Shown here one piece after another: positions 1 through 9,059 of a stretch of 64,000 bases of DNA. The stretch's first letter is position 1, and the number at the start of each line of letters is the position of its first letter. The position numbers and the translations under genes are program-made. The notes under the pieces were generated by a model. It saw only the letters and a list, made by a program, of their open reading frames with translations, made no database searches and was not told the origin of the DNA. The DNA comes from Anaerocolumna sp. MB42-C2 (GTDB taxonomy: Bacteria > Bacillota > Clostridia > Lachnospirales > Lachnospiraceae): positions 4,737,501 through 4,801,500 of the forward strand of contig NZ_CP133190.1 of assembly GCF_030913705.1 (NCBI RefSeq), in the 5' to 3' direction.

Positions 1-1899
1 AAAGGATTTTTTACGGATGAACCCCGGTTTGGTAATTATCCCTCCTATCATGCAAGGCTTGGAACGGTTGACATGCCGCTGCCTTTTTCAGATTCCCTGC
101 TTAATACATTACAGGAAGAAGCCGGCTTTGATTATATGAAATACCTGCCGCTGTTATGGATGGACGGTGGTGAAATCACAGCAGAGGTACGCTATCTATA
201 TATGAATACCGTCAGTCGGCTGTTCGGAGAGTGTTTTACTGGCCAGATCGGACAATGGTGTAGTGACCGTGGAATCCGGTTAATCGGACATGTGGTTGAG
301 GAAAACGGTGCCCATGCCCGTCTGGGATTCGGTGCCGGCCACTATTTCCGGTCTACAGCCGGTCTGCATAATTCCGGTCTGGATATTGTGTATAACATTT
401 TACCAGGCTATACCTCAGGGACTTTTAATACCCCCATCTTCCCGGTGGAGGTGGGTTTTAATCATTGGGGACTTGCCAAAATGGCAAGCTCCGCCGCTCA
501 TATCGACCCGAAGAAAGACGGAGTTACGATGTGCGAAGCTTTTGGAGCTTACGGCTGGCAGGAGGGGCTGAAGCTCATGAAATGGATCACTGATCATCTA
601 TGTGTCAGAGGTGTCAATCTTATCGTACCTCATGCATTTACGTTGAGAGAGTTTCCGGACATGGACTGTCCGCCCCATTTTTATGCGGGAGGGTCTAATC
701 CACAGTGGAAGGATTTTCATATCTGGTCCGGTTATGCCAACCGGTTATGTCATTTGATTACAGGCGGGCTGCATAAAGCTACGGCTGCCGTTGTTTACCA
801 CGCCGAAGCGGAATGGGGCGGCGCTTATGAACCCTTTGAGAAAACGGTCAAAGTTCTGGCCGGAGATCAAATCGACTGTGATATTATTCCCATTGACTGT
901 CTGTTAGACGAGAGCCTTACCAGTATTTGTGAGAGTGAGTTGGTGGTCCATAAAGAATATTATAAAGCACTGGTAGTTCCCTATGCCCGGTATTTACCTC
1001 CCCAATTTACAAAAAAATTACAGCAGTTTATTGACAAAGGGTTACCGGTAGTGTTTATTAAGGCCTATCCGGAAAGAAGTTATTTTGAGAAAGACTTTAA
1101 GTTACAGGGTGCCGGATTATGCGATTATCATAATCTTGTCAGTTGGTTTACCAATCGGGATTTTTATGACATAACTTTAAAAGAAACCTGTGAGTACCTG
1201 CGCTTTTACCATTACAGCAAAGAAGGAAAAGAGATTTATTTCTTTGTAAATGAAAGTAAATTTGAGACCGTTAATACCTGGGTCCGGTTCCGTGAGACAG
1301 CTTGCCCTGTAATTTATGATCCCATGGGTAATAAAAAATATAAACCTGTTCTTAGTGAAGAGGGAATCAGAATCTATCTTGAACCATATGAGTCGGTGTT
1401 CGTGCTGTTTGGGGAAGAACCGGATAAACAGATGAAAGAAAAAAGCATAAAATCTGATTATGGCTTTGCATTTGAAATACCAGGGCCCTGGAAGATCAGT
1501 GTGTCTACTGCAAAAGAATATCCTGCTTTTAAGCCTGTCAAGGAAACTGTTTTGTGCAATATATCAAAACCGGAGCTGCTGCCTGCATTCTCGGGAATCA
1601 TTCGGTATGAAACCCATTTTGATGCAGTAGAATGCAGTGGACAACCGGTATTTCTGGATCTGGGAAAGGCTTATGAAACGGTAAATGTATGGCTGAACGA
1701 TCGGAAAATTGCCTCCTGTATCTGTCCACCTTATGAGTTTGAGATAGAGGCAGATTTGATTCGGGACGGCTGCAATCAATTGGTTATTGAAGTAACCAAT
1801 ACATTAGCCAAACAGATTTATAACATGTTTGACAAATATATGCCACAAGAACCGTCCGGGCTTTTGGGGCCGGTAAGGCTGAGGTGGAAGAAGCTCTAA
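1..1899 (+). CDS. GH106-like glycoside hydrolase (putative alpha-L-rhamnosidase), 5' end outside window
   Basis: The reading frame is open from base 1, so this is the C-terminal ~630 residues of a longer protein; the first in-frame ATG at 73 is internal. The opening residues (FFTDEP) match the FTDEP motif of the enzyme at 27283-29763, and both share a VRGVNL..PHAF segment and a C-terminal galactose-binding-like fold ending in a V.NTLA...GL.GPV motif. This layout fits large GH106-type alpha-L-rhamnosidases, which release rhamnose from pectin side chains or RG-I fragments. It lies just upstream of the RG-I locus and probably belongs to it. No secretion signal can be judged. The family is inferred from motif memory; GH2-like or unclassified glycosidase is the alternative. 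Confidence 0.7.
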   Translation, partial: KGFFTDEPRFGNYPSYHARLGTVDMPLPFSDSLLNTLQEEAGFDYMKYLPLLWMDGGEITAEVRYLYMNTVSRLFGECFTGQIGQWCSDRGIRLIGHVVEENGAHARLGFGAGHYFRSTAGLHNSGLDIVYNILPGYTSGTFNTPIFPVEVGFNHWGLAKMASSAAHIDPKKDGVTMCEAFGAYGWQEGLKLMKWITDHLCVRGVNLIVPHAFTLREFPDMDCPPHFYAGGSNPQWKDFHIWSGYANRLCHLITGGLHKATAAVVYHAEAEWGGAYEPFEKTVKVLAGDQIDCDIIPIDCLLDESLTSICESELVVHKEYYKALVVPYARYLPPQFTKKLQQFIDKGLPVVFIKAYPERSYFEKDFKLQGAGLCDYHNLVSWFTNRDFYDITLKETCEYLRFYHYSKEGKEIYFFVNESKFETVNTWVRFRETACPVIYDPMGNKKYKPVLSEEGIRIYLEPYESVFVLFGEEPDKQMKEKSIKSDYGFAFEIPGPWKISVSTAKEYPAFKPVKETVLCNISKPELLPAFSGIIRYETHFDAVECSGQPVFLDLGKAYETVNVWLNDRKIASCICPPYEFEIEADLIRDGCNQLVIEVTNTLAKQIYNMFDKYMPQEPSGLLGPVRLRWKKL

Positions 1900-2095
1900 T
1901 GGCCGAATTTAATAAACTGCTCCTCTCTGCGTTTTTACTGCCATGCAGGTAAGCGCCTGTGTGGCAAGACTTACCAAGTTTCTAATGGATAAGAAGTTTT
2001 ATCTGCGATGCCCGAAGGAGTGCCGCCCATGGTGGAAGAATCTTTTGCCACAAGTTACGAAAGTATATAGATAGTATGCTTGAAAAACAATGATA

Positions 2096-2124
2096 TTGAC
2101 AGTATTTGGTATCTTGTTTATCAT
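2096..2124 (+). promoter_or_regulatory. sigma-A-type promoter of the two-component operon
   Basis: TTGACA at 2096-2101 and TATCAT at 2119-2124 are separated by 17 bases. They lie about 40 bases upstream of the response-regulator start. Confidence 0.65.
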
Positions 2125-2166
2125 AGTAGGTAAGTAACAAAAATTATTTTCAACATGGGAGAGAAG

Positions 2167-2871
2167 ATGAAATATTCTATTTTAATAGTGGAAGATGACA
2201 ATGATATAAGCAGAATAATCGAAGAAGCTTTAACACAGCCGGATTATGTTATTTATACTGCTATGGATGGAAAAGAGGCACTCGATATATTTAATAAACA
2301 GAGTGAAATCGATTTAATTATATTGGATTTAATGCTGCCTGTGATGGATGGACTTAGTGTATTAAAAAAAATACGGGAGAACAGCACGGTGCCGGTTTTA
2401 ATTTTATCTGCCAAGAATGGAGAGTATGAAAAAGTGCTGGGACTGGAATTCGGCGCTGATGATTATATTACTAAGCCATTCTCCATTATAGAACTTCAGG
2501 CAAGGGTCAAAGCTTTTTTAAGAAGAATGAATGAATACCATAAGGATCCTCTAAATCAGGAGAGCGATAAGATCATAGTCGGTGAATTGGAGATTGAGCT
2601 TGAGAATTTTCTGGTTAAAAAACAGGGAGAGATTATAAATCTTACTGCAAAAGAATTCAGTATGCTTAAGCTTTTTGTTACACATCCGGGTAAAGTATAT
2701 ACCAAAGTACAATTATATAAGGAAATATGGGACGAAAATTATCTTAACGATGAAAATGTCGTCAATGTTCAGATAAGAAGATTAAGAGAAAAAATAGAAA
2801 AGAACCCCTCTGAACCGGAATATATAAAAACGATTTGGGGTATTGGTTATAAGTTAGGGGAATTTAAATGA
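2167..2871 (+). CDS. OmpR/PhoB-family response regulator
   Basis: Two-component response regulator of 234 residues. The receiver domain (about 1-120) shows the acidic pair E9-D10-D11, the phospho-acceptor Asp54 in LILDLMLP and the KPF lysine. The C-terminal winged-helix DNA-binding domain (about 135-232) has the typical LTAKEF..L and VVNVQIRRLREKI segments. ATG at 2167 is preferred over the in-frame ATG at 2155 because GGGAGAG at 2157-2163 is a good ribosome-binding site for it, and nothing suitable precedes 2155. It overlaps the kinase gene by 4 bases (ATGA), so the two are translationally coupled. A downstream ABC exporter is a plausible target, as in many Firmicute sensor-exporter units. 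Confidence 0.9.
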   Translation: MKYSILIVEDDNDISRIIEEALTQPDYVIYTAMDGKEALDIFNKQSEIDLIILDLMLPVMDGLSVLKKIRENSTVPVLILSAKNGEYEKVLGLEFGADDYITKPFSIIELQARVKAFLRRMNEYHKDPLNQESDKIIVGELEIELENFLVKKQGEIINLTAKEFSMLKLFVTHPGKVYTKVQLYKEIWDENYLNDENVVNVQIRRLREKIEKNPSEPEYIKTIWGIGYKLGEFK

Positions 2872-3800
2872 TAATTACTTTATTAAGTCTGATAATTATA
2901 GTGCTTTTTGTGTTGTTCCTACGCTTTTACTGGAAATACAAAAGCCAGACGAGTCAGCTTATCAAGCTGAAAACCAGCTTATCGGATATTATGGAATATA
3001 AATCCAATAATAAAATTCTGTTGTATACGGAAGAAAAAGCAGTCAGGCAATTATTAGTTGAAATTAATCATTTACAGGAACAGAAAACAGCTGCCGAAGT
3101 CAAATTAAATGAGCAGGAAGAAAGCAGCAAAAAAATGCTGGCGAATATATCCCATGACTTAAAAACCCCTTTGACGGTAATATTAGGATATTCGGAATTG
3201 CTGCGGAATACACAGGACATAAGAGGCGAGGCAAGAGAAAAAATACTTAAAATTGAAAAAAATGCAAAAGATGTATTGGAAGTGATTGATATATTTTTTG
3301 ATCTGATGAAATTAGAATCAGGAGATTTTCCTCTGAAAAATGAAATCGTTGACTTAAGTGAATTGTGCCGGGAAGAAATAATAAATTATTATGATGTGCT
3401 GCAGGCGGAAGGGTTTCAGGTGATACCTGATATACCGGAGAGGCAGGTTTTGGTTCTGGCTGATATCTCAGCATTAAAAAGGATTCTCGCTAACTTAATA
3501 CAGAATGTAATCCGATATGGTGCAGAGGGTAAATACCTTAAATTAAGCGTATATGAAGAGAGTAATGAATGTTTCATCGAAGTAATGGATAAGGGAAAAG
3601 GAATTATAGAAGATAAACAGGATAAAATATTTGAACGTCTGTTTACTTTGGAAGATTCCAGAAATAAGAAATACCAGGGGAGCGGATTAGGACTTACCAT
3701 AACAAAAAGGTTGATTGAATCCATGAACGGAACAATAAAACTAAGAAGTAAACCATATGAGGAAACAGTTTTTACAGTAGGTCTTAAAAAATTGAATTAG
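2868..3800 (+). CDS. membrane sensor histidine kinase
   Basis: Sensor kinase of 310 residues, partner of the regulator it overlaps. One membrane segment at residues 2-20 is followed directly by a coiled-coil linker (about 25-85), with no extracellular domain. The HisKA domain has the phospho-acceptor His96 in NISHDLKTPL. The HATPase_c domain has an N-box (LIQNVIRYG), a G1 box (DKGKGI) and a G2 box (GSGLGLTI). This short-input design resembles intramembrane-sensing kinases that sense through a neighbouring ABC transporter, and an ABC exporter lies 330 bases downstream. The signal is not identifiable from sequence. Confidence 0.9.
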   Translation: MIITLLSLIIIVLFVLFLRFYWKYKSQTSQLIKLKTSLSDIMEYKSNNKILLYTEEKAVRQLLVEINHLQEQKTAAEVKLNEQEESSKKMLANISHDLKTPLTVILGYSELLRNTQDIRGEAREKILKIEKNAKDVLEVIDIFFDLMKLESGDFPLKNEIVDLSELCREEIINYYDVLQAEGFQVIPDIPERQVLVLADISALKRILANLIQNVIRYGAEGKYLKLSVYEESNECFIEVMDKGKGIIEDKQDKIFERLFTLEDSRNKKYQGSGLGLTITKRLIESMNGTIKLRSKPYEETVFTVGLKKLN

Positions 3801-3880
3801 CCGTAACTTTCAATAGCGTAGATACACGGTATTTTTAGAAATAATACAAGTGGAATTTGTGACCAATGATTAACAAGATT

Positions 3881-3923
3881 ACACCGCATAATATAGAAAA
3901 TATTTTGCGGTGTTTTATTTTTT
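3881..3923 (+). terminator. intrinsic terminator after the kinase gene
   Basis: ACACCGCA at 3881-3888 pairs with TGCGGTGT at 3906-3913; the stem is extended by ATAT pairs and followed by TTTTATTTTTT. It separates the two-component operon from the ABC exporter. Confidence 0.8.
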
Positions 3924-4018
3924 CATACAAGGAAAATTTCCCATACTTCCCTGAATAATAAAATCCTACCGGACAGGATGCAAGTGATTTCAAAGATTAT
4001 TTGATACCCTAATCTTTG
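3914..4018 (+). repeat. copy B of the terminator-abutting intergenic repeat (diverged)
   Basis: It starts in the U-tract of the preceding terminator. It contains TTTCATA..GGAAA, then a stretch ending TAATAAAATCCTACCGGA and CAGGATGCA, matching the core of the copy at 9058. A hairpin with arms TCAAAGATTA (3989-3998) and TAATCTTTGA (4009-4018) ends it. It fills most of the 334-base gap 3801-4134. No gene is visible in that gap; the rest is AT-rich and probably holds the exporter promoter. Confidence 0.5.
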
Positions 4019-4134
4019 AATGAATAAGTGTAAGAATTTTATGATTGAAAAGTAAGAAAAATGTTATAAATAAATTATCGTACCATTTATAATAAACATA
4101 AATAAAAATACAGTTTAAGGAAGAGGGCTTATGA

Positions 4135-5055
4135 ATGGATGATATGATTAAGTTACAGGAAGTAACAAAGAAATACAAATATAATGAAGTAGTAAGTAAT
4201 GTCAGCATGAGTGTTAAAAAAGGACAGATTTACGGATTTCTGGGCCCAAATGGTGCCGGTAAAACTACCATTATGAAAATGATCTTAAATTTAGTAAAAC
4301 CCACCTCAGGAATCATCGAAGTTTTTGGTGATATCTTAAATGAGACTTCTTATACCTACTTAAAAAAAATAGGAAATATTATAGAATATCCGGTGTTTTA
4401 TGATAAACTAACAGTACGTGATAATTTAAGACTGCACTGTGAATATATGGGTTTTTATGATTACAAGGAGATTGATAAGGTGTTAGAGCTGGTTCACCTG
4501 GATAAAGCAGGGAAAAAGCCGGTTACTGAATTTTCACTTGGTATGAAACAGAGACTGGGGATAGCCCGAGCTATGATAACAAACCCTGAATTATTGATTT
4601 TAGATGAACCAATCAATGGACTGGATCCTATGGGGATCAAGGAAATGCGTGAGTTATTCCTAAAAATCAAGAAGCAGTATAATACTACGATATTAATATC
4701 CAGCCATATTATTACGGAAATAGAGCAGGTAGCAGATGTAATCGGTATCATTAATAACGGGAAATTTGTAAAAGAAGTTACAATGGAGGAAATAAAAAAA
4801 GAAAATCTTCAATATCTGGAAGTTCAGGTGGATAATCTGAAGAAAGCAGCTACTCTGTTGGATTCCAGATTTAATACAAATAATTATAAAGTGGTATCGG
4901 ATTCAGGTATCCGTATTTATGATGAAACGGTCACCCAGAAAGATTTGTGTAAAGAACTGGTATTAGCAGGAGTTAATGTATATGGAGTTACAAGTAAAAG
5001 CGATAATTTAGAGGATTATTTTATGAATCTGATAAACGGAGGGATACAACAATGA
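4135..5055 (+). CDS. ABC transporter ATP-binding protein, BcrA/lantibiotic-exporter type
   Basis: Cytoplasmic ATPase of a two-component ABC exporter, 306 residues. Walker A is GPNGAGKTT (about residues 37-45), the signature is FSLGMKQRL, and Walker B with D-loop is LLILDEPINGLDP. A C-terminal extension of about 90 residues after the nucleotide-binding domain is typical of the BcrA/NatA group. It overlaps the permease gene by 4 bases. The family exports or detoxifies peptide antibiotics such as bacitracin or lantibiotics, or removes Na+. With the sensor pair upstream, antimicrobial-peptide resistance is the leading guess, but the substrate is unknown. An in-frame ATG at 4141 is an alternative start. 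Confidence 0.85.
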   Translation: MDDMIKLQEVTKKYKYNEVVSNVSMSVKKGQIYGFLGPNGAGKTTIMKMILNLVKPTSGIIEVFGDILNETSYTYLKKIGNIIEYPVFYDKLTVRDNLRLHCEYMGFYDYKEIDKVLELVHLDKAGKKPVTEFSLGMKQRLGIARAMITNPELLILDEPINGLDPMGIKEMRELFLKIKKQYNTTILISSHIITEIEQVADVIGIINNGKFVKEVTMEEIKKENLQYLEVQVDNLKKAATLLDSRFNTNNYKVVSDSGIRIYDETVTQKDLCKELVLAGVNVYGVTSKSDNLEDYFMNLINGGIQQ

Positions 5056-5747
5056 TTTCATTATTGAAACTGGAATTAAAAAAATTTAATATGTTGAATT
5101 ATATAATTTCTTTCCTCATTATTACGGTGGCAATACTTGGGATGATAACATTGATAGGAGTAACTGAGACGGAAGAAGGCGTCATATATGGATCCGCCAA
5201 TGAGTTATTGGGAATAGGAGATATTTTTATTCGAGTAACTTTAACAATTTTTTCAGGAGTTCTTCTTGCTAGGATTATTATTAATGAATTCAAGGATTCC
5301 ACTATAAAAATAATGTTTACCTATCCTATATCCAGAAAGAAAATAATAGGTGCAAAATTAATAATCGTATGGACATTTATATTTATAGCTATTATTTTGG
5401 ATAGTCTATTAATTGGTATAGGTCTAAAGATGATAGACGATATTGTCAACATTACACCTGATACCATAACCTATAGTGACATACTGGGAAGAACTTCTGC
5501 TATCTTATACAGTGCCCTGGTTACTTCAGGTCTTGGTTTGATTCCACTGTTTTTTGGGATGCAGAAGAAATCTTCATCAACTACCATTGTTGCCGCTGTG
5601 ATTGTTTCGCTGTTGCTTAACGGTTCTGTTGGTAATAATGGAGCAACCCTGTTTACAGCAACGGTTGTGCCCGTGTTTCTATGTATTATGGGAGTGGTAA
5701 TTGCGTTTTTATCTTATTGGAACATAAATAAAACAGATATTAATTAA
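5052..5747 (+). CDS. ABC-2 type transporter permease
   Basis: Membrane partner of the preceding ATPase, 231 residues and about six hydrophobic segments. It begins with the MISLLKLELKK pattern usual for ABC-2 permeases and carries the loop EFKDSTIKIMFTYPISRKKI, typical of BcrB-like proteins. It is coupled to the ATPase gene by an ATGA overlap. The two together form a minimal exporter; the substrate is unknown. Confidence 0.8.
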   Translation: MISLLKLELKKFNMLNYIISFLIITVAILGMITLIGVTETEEGVIYGSANELLGIGDIFIRVTLTIFSGVLLARIIINEFKDSTIKIMFTYPISRKKIIGAKLIIVWTFIFIAIILDSLLIGIGLKMIDDIVNITPDTITYSDILGRTSAILYSALVTSGLGLIPLFFGMQKKSSSTTIVAAVIVSLLLNGSVGNNGATLFTATVVPVFLCIMGVVIAFLSYWNINKTDIN

Positions 5748-5771
5748 TGGTTAAAATAATATCTTTTCATA

Positions 5772-5800
5772 TTGACAAAATCTAAAATTCATATTATGAT
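5772..5800 (+). promoter_or_regulatory. promoter of the tryptophan T-box operon
   Basis: TTGACA at 5772-5777 and TATGAT at 5795-5800 have a 17-base spacer. Transcription would start near 5807, just ahead of the T-box stem I. Confidence 0.7.
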
Positions 5801-5814
5801 AAATTTACTAATAA

Positions 5815-6067
5815 GAGAAAACCGTTGAGAAAGAAAAGTAAGCTTTCATACGACATAACAGAGAGTCGCAGTTGGTGGGATGCGATATGTAGTTTTAAGC
5901 TGAATGGGCTTTTGAGGGCAACCCGAATTAATAGTAGGCGTTGACGGTAACCATAACCGTTACTAGTATGGCATATATGTTAGTATATGAAAAAGTGGAC
6001 TTTGTCAAATTGAGTGGTACCGCGGATTATATTCGTCTCAAGTAATTATTACTTGAGACTTTTTTTA
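5815..6067 (+). promoter_or_regulatory. T-box riboswitch, tryptophan (UGG specifier)
   Basis: Tandem features of a T-box leader are present. AGTA on the 5' side of the specifier loop is followed by AGCTT, which pairs with AAGCT just before GAA-TGG; the specifier codon is TGG at 5905-5907 (Trp). A distal stem with GTTGGTGG, the conserved GAGTGGTACCGCGG element at 6012-6025, and a terminator with arms GTCTCAAGTAAT (6035-6046) and ATTACTTGAGAC (6048-6059) plus a T-run follow. Uncharged tRNA-Trp should favour the antiterminator. The Trp specifier agrees with the TrpXYZ-type transporter downstream. About 195 bases without a gene separate the terminator from the first start codon. Confidence 0.92.
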
Positions 6068-6105
6068 TGCGCATTTGTCAAAGGATATTTAAGGTGAAAT
6101 GGAGC
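6061..6105 (+). repeat. probable partial copy F of the terminator-abutting repeat
   Basis: Directly after the T-box terminator U-tract comes ATGCGCATTTGTCAAAGG followed by ATATTTAAGG. This resembles the middle module of the copies at 9058 (ATGCACATG..AAAAGGATA) and 31388 (ATGCGCATTCGTG). It is short and diverged, so confidence is limited. Confidence 0.35.
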
Positions 6106-6263
6106 GAACGGTATAAAACTTATTATTTTAACCAATTATCCAAAAGAGGAAATATCCTCAAAATTGAAAGCTCAAAATGTTTGCAGTTATGAGTGAATTT
6201 TTATAAAAGGATATATTCTCTTACAAGTTTAGGGATAGAAGTTCCCGGAAAGAAGGAGTTTTT

Positions 6264-7259
6264 ATGAAAAAGAAAATTTCAGTACTTATTGTGTTAACAT
6301 TAGTAATGAGCTTGTTTGCAGGCTGTAGCGGGAAAAAAGAAGGTCAGGTAACCATTGGTATTGGTCAGTTCGCAGAACATGCATCTTTAGACAACTGCAA
6401 GGAGGGTTTTTTGGCAGGATTGGAAGAGGGTGGTTATAAAGAGGGTGAGAACCTGAAAGTTATGTTTGATAATGCCCAGGCTGACGGTGGAACCGCAGCA
6501 CAGATTGCTAATGATTTTGTATCAAAAAAGGTTGATTTAATCTGTGCTATCGCAACACCTATGGCACAAAGTGCTTATGGTGCGGCAAAGGATACCAATA
6601 TTCCTGTTATCTTTACGGCAGTTACCGATCCCGTACTTGCAGAGTTAGCCAAAGAAGATAAGACTCCCAGCGGAAATATTACCGGGACCAGTGATAAACT
6701 ACCTGTTACAAAACAACTGGAAATGATCCGTAAGGTTTTACCGGATGCCAAAACCATCGGTATCTTATACAGTACCAGTGAAATAAATTCTGTATCTGCC
6801 ATTGATGAATATAAGGCAGAAGCCGGTAATTATGGATTCGAGATTGTTGAAAGCGGCATCTCCACCGGAGCCGATATTCCGTTAGCTGCGGATAATCTGC
6901 TGGAAAAAGTGGATTGTATTACGAATTTAACAGATAATACCGTGGTAAGTTCTCTGCCGGTTATTTTAAATAAAGCCGCTGCTAAGAAAATACCCGTATT
7001 CGGAAGTGAAGTAGAACAGGTTAAAATCGGATGCCTGGCTGCAGTTGGTCTGGATTATTACGATTTAGGAGTACAGACCGGTAAGATGGCGGCACAAGTT
7101 CTAAAAGGTGAGAAAAAGGCCAGCGAAATGAATTTCGAAGTGATTGAGGAAGCAGCATTTTACGGTAATACGGCAGTTGCGGATAACCTTGGAATTACTC
7201 TTCCGGAGGATTTAGTAAGCTCTGCGAAAGAAATGTTTAAAGAGATTGAAGCAAAATAA
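6264..7259 (+). CDS. trpX: tryptophan ABC transporter substrate-binding lipoprotein (TrpX type)
   Basis: Extracellular substrate-binding lipoprotein of 331 residues. The signal peptide ends in a lipobox LFAGC with Cys21. The mature part is an ABC_sub_bind (DUF534/COG2984) periplasmic-binding fold, with recognisable segments KKVDLICAIATPMAQSA and VIFTAVTDPV. This family is encoded with a permease and an ATPase, and in Firmicutes the trio is often under tryptophan T-box control. Here the leader upstream has a UGG specifier, so tryptophan (or a precursor or analogue) is the likely substrate. The start is set by AAGGAG at 6253-6258. Gene order X-Y-Z is complete. Confidence 0.88.
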   Translation: MKKKISVLIVLTLVMSLFAGCSGKKEGQVTIGIGQFAEHASLDNCKEGFLAGLEEGGYKEGENLKVMFDNAQADGGTAAQIANDFVSKKVDLICAIATPMAQSAYGAAKDTNIPVIFTAVTDPVLAELAKEDKTPSGNITGTSDKLPVTKQLEMIRKVLPDAKTIGILYSTSEINSVSAIDEYKAEAGNYGFEIVESGISTGADIPLAADNLLEKVDCITNLTDNTVVSSLPVILNKAAAKKIPVFGSEVEQVKIGCLAAVGLDYYDLGVQTGKMAAQVLKGEKKASEMNFEVIEEAAFYGNTAVADNLGITLPEDLVSSAKEMFKEIEAK

Positions 7260-7296
7260 GGATAAGACTAGAAATAGAAAGGCGAAGGTTTAGGAT

Positions 7297-8181
7297 ATGA
7301 CGATTCTGTTGGGGGTACTGGTTGAGGGTTTGGCTTATGGCATTATGGCCCTTGGTGTATATATAACTTATAAAATATTAGATTTTCCGGATCTGTCCGT
7401 AGACGGTACATTTCCCCTTGGAGGGGCCGTTACGGCAGTGCTGATTATAGCGGGGGTAAATCCTTTGTTAACCTTATTTATTTCTTTTATCATCGGTGGC
7501 TTTGCAGGTATGATAACCGGAATAATTCACGTGAAATTTAAGGTAAGGGATTTACTATCCGGTATCATTATGATGACGGCATTATATTCAATTAACCTTC
7601 GAATTGCGGGGAAAGCAAACCAGCCGATTTTTTCAAAGGAAACCATATTTGAAAATACGTTTCTTACCAATACCATCCCGGCAGGACTAAAACCGTTTAC
7701 GGATACCATTATTTTATTGATTATAGTTGTAATCATGAAGTTATTATTAGACTTATATTTAAAAACCAGATCAGGTTATCTGCTCCGTTCCGTAGGCGAT
7801 AATGATACCCTGGTAACTTCCCTGGCAAAAGATAAAGGGACGGTGAAAATTATCGGTCTTGCTATAGCCAATGCATTTGTGGCATTGGCAGGCTCCATTT
7901 ATACGCAGAAGAGTGGGTTTTTCGATATTTCCTTTGGAACCGGTACCATTGTAATAGGCCTTGCCAGTGTTATTATAGGTACTAATTTATTTAAAAGCTT
8001 TTCTGCTGTTAAAGCAACCACTGCTGTTATCATAGGCTCGGTTATTTATAAAGCATGTGTATCCTTTGCCATTTCTCTTGGTATGGCTGCCTCTGATTTA
8101 AAGCTTGTAACTTCAGTTCTGTTCTTATTAATATTGATCTTAGGTTATGACCGCAAAAGGAAGGTGAAGACAAATGCTTGA
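7297..8181 (+). CDS. trpY: tryptophan ABC transporter permease (TrpY type)
   Basis: Integral membrane permease of 294 residues with about eight to nine hydrophobic segments, of the BPD_transp_2 / COG4120 family. FPDLSVDGTFPLGGA near residue 30 is the family signature, and VGDNDTLV.SL...KG near residue 165 is the cytoplasmic coupling region. It lies 37 bases after trpX and overlaps trpZ by 8 bases, so the three genes form one transcript under the Trp T-box. Substrate assignment rests on the leader, not on the permease itself. Confidence 0.85.
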   Translation: MTILLGVLVEGLAYGIMALGVYITYKILDFPDLSVDGTFPLGGAVTAVLIIAGVNPLLTLFISFIIGGFAGMITGIIHVKFKVRDLLSGIIMMTALYSINLRIAGKANQPIFSKETIFENTFLTNTIPAGLKPFTDTIILLIIVVIMKLLLDLYLKTRSGYLLRSVGDNDTLVTSLAKDKGTVKIIGLAIANAFVALAGSIYTQKSGFFDISFGTGTIVIGLASVIIGTNLFKSFSAVKATTAVIIGSVIYKACVSFAISLGMAASDLKLVTSVLFLLILILGYDRKRKVKTNA

Positions 8182-8947
8182 ATTAAAAAATATCAATAAA
8201 TATTATAATCCCGGAACGGTAAATGAGATGTGTTTATTTGATCATTTTGATTTTACTGTAAAAGATCAGGAATTTGTCTCTGTGGTAGGAAGCAACGGCT
8301 CCGGTAAAACATCCATGCTTAATATTATCTGCGGAAGTATACCGGTAGATAACGGCAATATAATTATTAATGGTGCGGATATTTCAGGAATACCGGAATT
8401 CAAACGGCTGAAGTCCATCGGCCGCGTCTATCAGAATCCGGCTATGGGAACCTGTCCTAATATGACAATTTTAGAAAACATGTCCTTAGCAGATAATAAA
8501 GGAAAATCCTTTAATCTGAAATGGGGCACTAATAAAGACCGGATTGAATATTATCGTGAAAATCTGAAAATCCTAAATCTGGGGCTGGAAGATAAGTTAG
8601 AGATTCCGGTGGGTTCTTTATCCGGAGGGCAAAGGCAGGCCATGGCTTTATTAATGTCTACTATGACACCGATTGAATTTTTAATTCTGGATGAACATAC
8701 TGCAGCATTGGATCCTAAAACTGCAGATTTGATTATGGAATTAACGGATAAAATAGTAAAAGAAAAGCAGCTTACAACGATTATGGTTACCCATAACCTC
8801 CGTTATGCCGTAGAATACGGCAACAGGCTGATTATGATGCATCGGGGCGAAATTGTAATCGACAAATCCAGAGCAGAGAAAGAAAGTTTGCAAATCGAAA
8901 ATATACTGGATAAATTTAACGAAATTAGTATTGAATGCGGAAACTAA
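8174..8947 (+). CDS. trpZ: tryptophan ABC transporter ATP-binding protein (TrpZ type)
   Basis: Cytoplasmic ATPase of the importer, 257 residues. Walker A GSNGSGKTS lies near residue 41, the signature is LSGGQRQAM, Walker B with D-loop is FLILDEHTAALDP, and the switch histidine is in MVTHNL. The glutamate-histidine pair EH in the D-loop region is usual in this COG1101 subfamily. The ribosome-binding site AGGAAGGTG lies inside the end of trpY. It is the last gene of the operon; a terminator follows at 9013. Confidence 0.87.
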   Translation: MLELKNINKYYNPGTVNEMCLFDHFDFTVKDQEFVSVVGSNGSGKTSMLNIICGSIPVDNGNIIINGADISGIPEFKRLKSIGRVYQNPAMGTCPNMTILENMSLADNKGKSFNLKWGTNKDRIEYYRENLKILNLGLEDKLEIPVGSLSGGQRQAMALLMSTMTPIEFLILDEHTAALDPKTADLIMELTDKIVKEKQLTTIMVTHNLRYAVEYGNRLIMMHRGEIVIDKSRAEKESLQIENILDKFNEISIECGN

Positions 8948-9012
8948 TTAGTTTCCTGTAACTAAGCTGTTTGCATGAGAATATCTTAAGTTGTTAACCG
9001 CATTTGCTATTT

Positions 9013-9059
9013 AATACCTACCTGATTTAAACCAAAGACAGGGTAGGTATTATTTTTTT
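9013..9059 (+). terminator. intrinsic terminator of trpXYZ
   Basis: AATACCTACCTG (9013-9024) pairs with CAGGGTAGGTATT (9039-9051) with one bulged base, followed by a T-run at 9052-9059. Confidence 0.85.

Noticed and set aside
1943..2074. 43-codon open frame with a Cys/Trp-rich product between the first gene and the response regulator
   Set aside because: No ribosome-binding site and no recognised family; the region also folds into hairpins (TGCCA/TGGCA), so it is more likely noncoding or a remnant.
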